NCBI GenBank assembly: GCA_024036415.1 | Contig: JAMWET010003097.1 | Coordinates: 66,001-130,000 of the forward strand | From: Prochilodus magdalenae | Lineage: Eukaryota; Chordata; Actinopteri; Characiformes; Prochilodontidae | Length of the DNA: 64,000 bases | Direction: 5' to 3' | Shown here: one piece after another, positions 55,480 through 64,000 of the stretch | Numbering within the stretch: position 1 is the first letter of the stretch | Layout of the letters: each line of letters opens with the position of its first letter | Notes under the pieces: model-generated | Databases searched by the model: none | Seen by the model: the letters and a program-made list of their open reading frames with translations, nothing else | Told to the model about the DNA's origin: nothing | Position numbers and translations under genes: made by a program

Positions 55480-58442
55480 GTCTATTCCTACACTGGTCTA
55501 TTCCTACACTGGTCTATTCCTACACCGGTCTAATTACCTCTACACTGGTGGCTATTTCTCCCTACAACGGTCTATTCCACACCGGTCCCTATTCCTTCCA
55601 CCGGTCTATTCCTACACCGTCTATTTCTAGCACCGGTCTATTCCTACAACCGGTCTGTTCCTAACACCGGTCTATTTCCTTACACCAGAACTATTCCTAC
55701 AATCCGGTCTTATTCCTACACCAGACTATTCCCTACACCGGATATTATATTCCTACAAACCGGTCTATTTCTACCACTTGGTCTATTTTTTACACTATCT
55801 CATTTCCTACACCGGTCTATTCCTACCAACCGGTCTAATTTCTCTACTACAAACCGGTCTATACCTACAGTACTGGTCTGTTCCTACACCCCGGTCTATT
55901 CCATACCTTGGTCTATTTCCTACAAACCGGTCTATTCCTACCACGGTCTTATTCCTACAAAACCGGTCTATTTCGCACATGGTATAATTTCTAACACTGG
56001 GTCTATTCCTACACTGGTTCTATTCCTACACCGGTCGATTCCTACGAAACCGGTCTATTCCTACACTCACTGGTCCTATTCCTACACTGGTCCTATTCCT
56101 ACACTGGTCTATTTCCCTACAACAACCGGTCTATTCCTACAACGGTCTATTCCTACCACCGGTCTATTTCTACACAGACTTATTCCTACACCGCTCTTTA
56201 TTTTCACTTTTTTCTATTCCTACACCGGTCTGTTCCTACACCGGTCTATTCCTACACCAGACTATTCCTACACCGGTCTATTCCTACACCAGACTATTCC
56301 TACACCGGTCTATTCCTACACCGGTCTATTTCTACACTGGTCTATTTTTACACTAGTCTATTCCTACACCGGTCTATTCCTACACCGGTCTATTCCTACA
56401 CCGGTCTATTCCTACACCGGTCTATTCCTACACTGGTCTATTCCTACACCGGTCTATTCCTACACCGGTCTATTCCTACACCGGTCTATTTCTACACTGG
56501 TATATTTCTACACTAGTCTATTCCTACACCAGACTATTCCTACACCGGTCTATTCCTACACCGGTCTATTTCTACACTGGTCTATTTTTACACTAGTCTA
56601 TTCCTACACCGGTCTATTCCTACACCGGTCTATTTCTACACCGGTCTATTCCTACACCGGTCTATTCCTACACCGGTCTATTCCTACACCGGTCTATTCC
56701 TACACCGGTCTATTCCTACACCGGTCTATTCCTACACCGGTCTATTTCTACACCAGACTATTCCTACACCGGTCTATTCCTACACCAGACTATTCCTACA
56801 CCGGTCTATTCCTACACCGGTCTATTTCTACACTGGTCTATTTTTACACTAGTCTATTTTTACACCGGTCTATTCCTACACCGGTCTATTTCTACACCGG
56901 TCTATTCCTACACCGGTCTATTCCTACACCGGTCTATTCCTACACTGGTCTATTCCTACACCGGTCTATTTCTACACTGGTCTATTTTTACACTAGTCTA
57001 TTCCTACACCGGTCTATTCCTACACCGGTCTATTCCTACACTGGTCTATTCCTACACCGGTCTATTCCTACACCGGTCTATTTCTACACTGGTCTATTTT
57101 TACACTAGTCTATTCCTACACCGGTCTATTCCTACACCGGTCTATTCCTACACCGGTCTATTTCTACACTGGTATATTTCTACACTAGTCTATTCCTACA
57201 CTAGTCTATTTCTACACTAGTCTATTTCTATACTAGTCCATTTCTACACTAGTCTATTTCTACACTAGTCCATTTCTACACTAGTCCATTTCTACACTGG
57301 TCCATTTCTACACTGGTCTATTTCTACACTGGTCTATTCCTACACAAGTCCATTTCTACACTAGTCCATTTCTACACTAGTCTATTTCTACACTAGTCCA
57401 TTTCTACACTAGTCCATTTCTACACTGGTCCATTTCTACACTGGTCTATTTCTACACTGGTCTATTCCTACACAAGTCCATTTCTACACTAGTCTATTTC
57501 TACACTAGTCCATTTCTACACTAGTCCATTTCTACACTGGTCTATTTCTACACTAGTCTATTTCTACACTAGTCCATTTCTACACTAGTCCATTTCTACA
57601 CTAGTCTATTTCTACACTAGTCCATTTCTACACTAGTCCATTTCTACACTGGTCCATTTCTACACCGGTCTATTCCTACACAAGTCCATTTCTACACTAG
57701 TCTATTTCTACACTAGTCTATTTCTATACTAGTCCATTTCTACACTAGTCTATTTCTACACTAGTCCATTTCTACACTAGTCTATTTCTACACTAGTCCA
57801 TTTCTACACTAGTCCATTTCTACACTAGTCTATTTCTACACTAGTCCATTTCTACACTAGTCCATTTCTACACTGGTCTATTTCTACACTAGTCCATTTC
57901 TACACTGGTCCATTTCTACACTAGTCTATTTCTACACTAGTCCATTTCTACACTAGTCTATTTCTACACTAGTCCATTTCTACACTGGTCCATTTCTACA
58001 CTGGTCTATTTCTACACTAGTCTATTTCTACAGTAGTCCATTTCTACACTAGTCCATTTCTACACTGGTCTATTTCTACACTAGTCCATTTCTACACTGG
58101 TCCATTTCTACACTAGTCTATTTCTACACTAGTCCATTTCTACACTAGTCTATTTCTACACTAGTCTATTTCTACACTAGTCCATTTCTACACTGGTCCA
58201 TTTCTACACTGGTCCATTTCTACACTAGTCTATTTCTACACTAGTCCATTTCTACACTAGTCTATTTCTACACTAGTCCATTTCTACACTGGTCCATTTC
58301 TACACTAGTCTATTCCTACACTAGTCTATTCCTACACTAGTCCATTTCTACACTAGTCCGTTTCTACACTAGTCTATTTCTACACTAGTCTATTTCTACA
58401 CTAGTCCATTTCTACACTGGTCTATTTCTACACTAGTCCATT
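55480..58442 (+). repeat. 16-bp minisatellite, about 3 kb
   Basis: About 185 units of ctattcctacaccggt / ctatttctacactagt. The left third is dominated by the accggt type and the right half (57170 on) by the actagt type, with cca replacing cta in many units. The segment 55520-56220 is full of single-base insertions and deletions relative to the unit, unlike the rest. Confidence 0.97.
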
Positions 58443-58586
58443 TTGACTATGTGCAATAAAAACTCAAGAATCGATTTCTATTTCCACTATTTCTATTTTT
58501 ATATAATTTATATTTTGTTTTTTATTATTGTATATATATAGATCTTATTTATTATTTGTATGTTTCCTGACACTTGTTTCCTCTGT

Positions 58587-58650
58587 GCTGCTGTGGCATT
58601 GTAAATTTCCCCACTGTGGGATCAATAGAGGATTATCTTATCTTATCTTT
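58587..58650 (+). mobile_element. Non-LTR retrotransposon 3' tail
   Basis: gtaaatttccccactgtggg, then atcaatagaggattatctta and a (tctta) tail. This matches the common fish LINE/SINE 3' end with a short tandem repeat tail. The body of the element is not recognised. Confidence 0.6.
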
Positions 58651-60838
58651 CCTCATCACTCAAAAAAACACTTTGAGGTTCCTTTACTCGTATATGTAGC
58701 ATGGTATTTTATTGGATGGTACTTTAAAGCCCTTAAAAGTGAGTCATCATAAGCATAGTTCTCCAGGGAACTGGTTCCTTTCGTAGAACCCTTGGTAGCA
58801 CCTAGCCGAGCACACTAGCGCTACAGCAGCATTAAATGCCAAGTCGAATTCATGCATGAGCAGAACCGAGCAGTTTCCTTCGGGTGAGCCGTAGACGTCC
58901 CTGCAGCTGTTGCTGGAATTCCCTGTGGTCGTTCCTGTTCGTTGCTCTTTGTCTTCCAGTTTTTTTCTCGGCATACCTTTGCAAGGCACGCCCCATAGCA
59001 GCTCTGCATCCCATAATGTAATTCCGTAATGTGCAGGCAGGTCTGGAGACCAGGCACCAGCTTGCTTAGCCGCACCGCTAATTACTTGTGCTAATTTAGG
59101 GTGCTAATTGACTCATTAGACCTGGATCCGTGGCAGAGGGGGTGGCATTCCCAGAATATTTCTGCCACCCTGGGAAGCGGCACCCTGTGAGCGAGAGGGC
59201 TTTCCCTTTGCCAAGTACTGATGTAATTATCCACAGCTTTCCAGGACTGTGTGTTTGTGTTAGCGGTGAGCTGTAACTCCGTAAGATGAGTCAGACTGAA
59301 AGAGGCTGTGTGAGGCAGGACGAAATGATGAGCACAGATATGTGAGATGATCTGAAACCTCAGGGAGGTGGAATTGGAAGGAGGAAAGGTATGAGTGAAG
59401 GACAGAAGGAATGTTTGGCTAACGTGAGCAGTTGAGCAGAAACCTTCAGGATTGAGTATCCATTGGTAAGGAGATGAGCCAGTAGATGGGACTGGAAAAT
59501 GGAGAAACAAGAGATCAGATTGAAGATAGAGGAAGATGGATTGATATGGATAGAGGGACATAGCATTTATAGGGACAAGGGAAGGTCAAAGAATAGCAGG
59601 TGCTTGGAGAACACATGAAAGCTCCTGACACAGACTTACGTCAGTTATTATTTCATCGCTGTCCAAAGATAAACACGTATCTCCATTTTTGTTGATTTTT
59701 ATTTTTATGCCTCATTTGATCACATGACCTCCTGTTTACACTGTGTGGAGATTTCATGAAGAATGGACCAACAGAAATGGCCCACAGCTGCTAGGAAGGA
59801 CGTCTGGTTCCATTGACTTCCATTCAAATTAAAAGAAGGTTTGGGTTTCTCCTGTAAAGTTGTCATTTTGGAGATACCTGTTTTTGTATGGATAGCGACG
59901 GTTTGTTTTATTAACCCTCTCAGGTCGACCATGTCATGCGCATCATTGAAGGATGTTCCACATAAAATCGTAAATAAATTTTCAATACATTCAAAAGAAC
60001 AGGAATCAGCAGTCAGGAATTAAACTTGGTGGGTAGGTTTGTCATCGTGAGACACGCCAATAATTCAGGTTTCACGGCCGCACATGTGGTGTAAGCAAGG
60101 ACAGGCCTTATCCCTGTACCTGGCTGACCCAAATCCACAGATAAATCCACAGATATCTCAGTCTGTGTAGGGCAAGGCCAGAAGATTCCAGCCCTCGGGC
60201 GGCACTGTTTGAGAAAGCATCATGCTACTGTGTTAAGTATAGTCACATGGGCTCAAGAATGCTTCGGAAACACACTATAACTTAACACAGTCTGCCACTG
60301 CATCGAGAAATGCTACTTGAAACTATAATGGAATAAAAAGCAAACATCAGTTCCATCCCGGAGCGCCGCCGAGTTCTCTGGGCCCGAGCTAATCTGTGCT
60401 AGTCTAAGAAGACAGTGGGAATGTGTGCTGTAATCAGATGAGTCCACATTTCAACTCGCTTCAAACAGATGTTGAGTCCTCCGTTCCAAAGACAAAACAG
60501 ACCATCCAGACTTTCGTCAGCGGATGGTGCAAAAGCCAACGTCTGTCATGGGTGACTGGCATATGATGGTGCCACTCTTGTCTGTTTTGACTTTTGCCCT
60601 GCTCTGTCTGCCTGGTTAGATTGTCTCTTGGTTTTACTTTGGACTGTCTCATGGTTTGACTTCAGGCATCACTCCTGGTGCCCGTTGGCTCCTGCCTTGC
60701 CTCTGATACTATAATCTATCTAGCTGTATATATGCATCCCAGGGTTCCTGGAAGCTGGGTTCCATTTTCTGACAGGTCCATGGTTTGTTTACATTATGAC
60801 TTGACGTGTGCACTTTCTCTTTGACATTTCCCGTGTAG
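58651..60838. other. Low-repeat segment, no gene recognised
   Basis: Unique sequence. The 156-codon minus frame at 59091-59561 lacks any recognisable domain. It may contain intronic or regulatory sequence of the gene that owns the exon at 60839. Confidence 0.4.
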
Positions 60839-60943
60839 ATTCCTGAAGGCGCCACAACATTAATTGCACACCGGCTAGCTGCGGCTATGGGAGAACACTT
60901 GACCAAAGATGGCTGGGTGTTTAAAGAACATTCCACAGACCAG
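60839..60943 (+). CDS. Candidate internal exon of an unrecognised gene
   Basis: Acceptor ttgacatttcccgtgtag and donor caggtaat enclose exactly 105 nt, open only in phase 0: IPEGATTLIAHRLAAAMGEH, then LTKDGWVFKEHSTDQ. The composition is balanced and codon use looks coding. I do not recognise the family. If real, the gene is on the plus strand with very large introns, its other exons lying outside the window or missed. Alternatives are a decoy exon or a processed fragment. Confidence 0.5.
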
Positions 60944-62380
60944 GTAATACAAGTACAATAGTAAATAGATAGAGGTGATAAGAAAAACATTCGCCATAAC
61001 TAATAATCAGCAATCCGTTATATCTGTGAAGTTTGTATGTGTGTATATGAGCTTTGTTTATTGTTCAATAGCCTTAGAATATGTCAGGTGGTCTCCATAT
61101 GCTGTAATTATTGATCAGAGAATTCCTACACAAATGCACATTGAGTTTTGCTCAGCTTGACCTTTCAACCTTGGAATGTTCGGGTTTGACAAACGGTCCA
61201 GTTCCATGTCACGGCCCAATATACGCCCAGGGCCTTCTTGGCATGCTCGAGATAAGTGAAAGGGTATTTGTCCAGTGGTCTTTGTCTGTTATGATTATGT
61301 GATATGGGACCCCAGGTATGGCCTTTCAAAGGGCCCAATACGATACCGGATATGAGGACGTTATTGTTTTTGTCCCCACTTATTTTTGTTACACCCGTGT
61401 GTACAGCTGGGTCAAACGGGCCTGGTACCCTGTATCCATCCCCACTGAGTAGCCAGTACGACCTGCCATTTCCACCACCCGCCACCGTCGCCTTTGTGCC
61501 CGTGCTCTACTCTTTCGCTTCAGCAAAGCTCCTGCAATCCCACGGCACCTTTCTGTTTAAATGCCGGCCCGGCTTGTCCTCCGCCCCAGCTTTTGTTGCC
61601 TGCACAATAAAGCTGTTCTGCAGGGCCCATTCTGCGGGCGCAGATCTGCTGCGGTGTGGACAGAGCTCTAATGAAACCTGCGCTTTTGTGTGTTTATGTC
61701 TGTGAGTACCAAATGTCCCCAGGATGATGTGTTTTGATGTTTTTCAGACAAATGTCTGCGTTTGAGGATAAATGCAGCTGGTCTTTTGGTTGCTGAGATT
61801 AAAGCGGGAGTAGGTGATTTATTCTAGGAACATTATTTATAATGCTGATAAATAAAAAGGTCATTAATATATTTTTTATAATCAATATGTTAATTTTAGC
61901 GATAATACTGTATTATAATGTAATAACTTGTTTATTATTACTTTATAACAATGTAATAATGTTTTATTCTTAATTTCGTATGATTTACCAAGTAACAATT
62001 TAAAATGTTGTTAATTAATTACCTATGTATTTTATTTAGAAATTGTATTATATCAATTAAAATTATATGATTAAAAAAATCAATAAATCAAATCAATAAA
62101 TAAATTTTTTTTAAAACAAATTACAATTTTTTAGGTCCAATTGTTTGGTGTAGTACCAAACCTGGGTGCTATGATAACCATAGATTTAAATTTTAAACAG
62201 CTACAAATAATTTAAACATATGGAATTTTATTCTGACCACCTATATGCCGTTGAATTAGTAACAGGTGGTGGACCATGAGTGATTCAGGTCAGCTTCCCT
62301 ACATTACACTGGGAAAAGATTCATATAAACATAAACTCGTTATAGCAAAGCCGCCGAGTTCTCTGGGCCCAAGCTTATCT
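60944..62380. other. Low-repeat segment, no gene recognised
   Basis: The 133-codon frame at 61304-61705 has no recognisable domain. The stretch 61500-61700 (gccggcccggcttgtcctcc, ctgcgggcgcagatctgctg) is GC-richer and might be conserved noncoding. AT-rich 61840-62130. Confidence 0.35.
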
Positions 62381-62476
62381 CCCTCCCCCCCCCCCCCCCC
62401 CCCCCCTCTCCCCCCCCCCCCCCCCCCCCCCCCCCTTTTCTTTTTTGTTTTTTTCTTTTTTTTTCTTTTTTTTTCT
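62381..62476 (+). repeat. Poly-C tract followed by poly-T-rich tract
   Basis: Nearly uninterrupted C from 62383 to 62436, broken only by tct and one or two T, then a T-rich run to 62476. Confidence 0.98.
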
Positions 62477-62578
62477 TATCTCAGAGCTCAACGTCTGTCA
62501 TGGGGGACTTGCATATGTGATGGTGCCACTGTGTGTGTGCATATGTATGTGTATGTGCCAACTTATAATTGCTTATCT

Positions 62579-62625
62579 AGCGGTTCTCAGCGGTTCTCAG
62601 CGGTTCTCATCAGTTCTCAGCGGTT
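62579..62625 (+). repeat. 10-bp tandem repeat
   Basis: Five copies of agcggttctc, one diverged (atcagttctc). Confidence 0.93.
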
Positions 62626-62694
62626 CACTCTAACCTGCACCCAAAAGGAATCAACCAACAGGATAGAAACTTGGTGGGTGGGTTTGAGATCATG

Positions 62695-63133
62695 AGATGT
62701 CACCAAACACTGCAGTGGTGTCGTACCAGACTGTCATGGAGTGACTCAGAATGGCAGCGGGTCATCTTCAGTGACGAGTCCCGCTTTAGTCTTGGTGGAG
62801 ACGCCCAACGAATCCGTGTGTGGAGGCACCGTGGTCAGCACCGAGATGAACGGTTTGCTGTCACACGTCCAGAAGGCCTGGTGTCACTCCACCACCACCC
62901 CTACCACACCATCTGCAGGAACTGTGTGAGGATGTTCAAGCTGCATGGGATGGATTATCACAGGACACCATTAGGAACCTCTACAGCTCCATACCGAGAC
63001 ATCTGGCGTGTTGGGTTAGCAAACACGGCGGCCCGACTCCACCATACTGAGAGACAGACTTCTGTATGTGTAGCTCAATAAATATTGATCATATCAGTCT
63101 AAATGTATCATCAGTTATTGATCCTGGTCACCT
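62695..63133 (+). mobile_element. Tc1-like derivative (family B), copy 5
   Basis: Best copy of the derivative. The plus strand reads LQWCRTRLSWSDSEWQRVIF, SDESRFSLGGDAQRIRVWRH, then the shared internal junction, then a C-terminal block out of frame (SQDTIRNLYSSIPRHLACW), and ends with the shared sequence ctaaatgtatcatcagttat / gatcctggtcacct at 63102-63133. Confidence 0.9.
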
Positions 63134-63595
63134 TTATCTTCCTTCCCAACAGCACCGCACTCCCACACCTCCTTCTGGGTGCAGTTGTTCTTTTGACGAT
63201 GATGATATATTCAGAGGTTTTAAAGTTTTTACAGTTATTTGTGCTGTTATTGAAAATGACACTCACTTATTCACTCCCTTCGCATGCTAGCTACCACTTT
63301 ACTAAAGAGCTCAGTCTTGTCTGCTTTGGTCAGTAGAGCTCATTAATTAAGAGGGCATTCATTCCCATAAAAGGAATATATCCCCAATCCCAATTAATTT
63401 AGAGAACAGAGATAATACAGCCGCAGATGAAAGGAACCTGCCAACATGCTGACAGCTGTATTGTCGGTGCACAGGAAGCAGCATGAGTGCAGCTGAGACT
63501 ATAAAGGCAATAAAGCAATAATTTAGCCCATATTAGCTTATAGCTCCAAACTGCTCCGCATCCATGAAAGAACAATCATCACCTCCAGCCTAAAG
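63134..63595. other. Low-repeat segment, no gene recognised
   Basis: Unique, with ATTA-type cores at 63338-63410. Possibly conserved noncoding; no other evidence. Confidence 0.35.
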
Positions 63596-63672
63596 TGGTC
63601 GGTGTAGCTCGGGAGATAACCCCACGCTATGCTAGGGGGCCTCCATCACATGTGGGAGACTGGGGTTCGAAA
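63596..63672 (+). mobile_element. tRNA-derived SINE fragment
   Basis: ggtgtagctcgggagataac (A-box-like) and gggagactggggttcga at 63653-63670 match the SINE at 28531-28654 through the start of its B box, then diverge. Confidence 0.6.
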
Positions 63673-63923
63673 GATAGCTATGCTATCAGATAGTGAGCCA
63701 GAAGACTACAACTAGATTGAGGGATGGCTACCAGTTTTAGCTGGTACTGGCCACAAGCCAACAAAACAACTAACAACGTCATCCTGCCCCTTCTCAAAGC
63801 AACCAAGGTACCGCAGGGAAAGCGCAGTGGTGAACGAAGTACACCAACCATGTAGTTGTACCCCAAGATAAACTACTCCTCCAGTTTCAGTAGATGTTCC
63901 CCCGTTAGACCTCCACTGGAGAA

Positions 63924-64000
63924 ACAGTACTAAAGTATGTACCTCCAGATGTACTTAAGTGTGGAGAGTAACAGTACTAAAGTATGTACCTCCAGATGTA
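63924..64000 (+). repeat. Start of a 47-bp tandem repeat cut by the window end
   Basis: acagtactaaagtatgtacc at 63924 recurs at 63971, period 47, continuing to the last base. Confidence 0.85.

Noticed and set aside
59091..59561. 156-codon minus-strand frame
   Set aside because: No recognisable domain or splice signals; composition (Ser/Leu/His/Pro) fits a chance frame.
62276..62695. 139-codon frame with long Pro run
   Set aside because: The Pro and Phe runs are the poly-C and poly-T tracts; no domain.

Overview
The window reads as a gene-poor, repeat-rich stretch of a teleost fish genome. The evidence is vertebrate-type split genes with GT/AG introns, several decayed Tc1-like transposons of the kinds common in fish, fish-type LINE/SINE tails, and very abundant minisatellites. 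Host species cannot be fixed from the sequence; an otophysan such as a characiform is only a guess.

Left third (1-21.3 kb): the 3' part of a plus-strand wapl gene (WAPL cohesin release factor). Eight coding exons (1841-1917, 9934-10100, 12314-12429, 13110-13274, 13650-13857, 14002-14090, 18940-19035, 19313-19378) join in one frame to give the last 327 residues, followed by a long 3' UTR ending near an AATAAA at 21239. The introns carry a 54-bp minisatellite (about 2868-4530), a 24-bp minisatellite (7723-9380), a LINE-like tail, and Tc1 and other dispersed repeats.

Next to it, tail to tail, is a single-exon minus-strand atonal-type bHLH gene (21465-22061), best called atoh1-like and possibly atoh1c. 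The two 3' ends lie about 100 bp apart.

The remaining 42 kb has no complete gene that I can recognise. It holds one good orphan candidate exon (60839-60943, 35 codons, phase 0) and one weak candidate first exon with a signal-peptide-like start (35085-35156). Otherwise it is a patchwork of repeat arrays: a 42-bp minisatellite at four places, 31/32-bp arrays on both sides of a large palindromic element, a second 54-bp array, related 165-bp and 183-bp satellites at 39.8-45.0 kb, a 22-bp array and a 3-kb 16-bp array. Relics of at least four Tc1-like families lie among them. Between the repeats are low-repeat segments that could hold regulatory elements of the bHLH gene, but this cannot be shown from one sequence. 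Most long open frames in the window are by-products of tandem repeats whose unit length, or a small multiple of it, is divisible by three.
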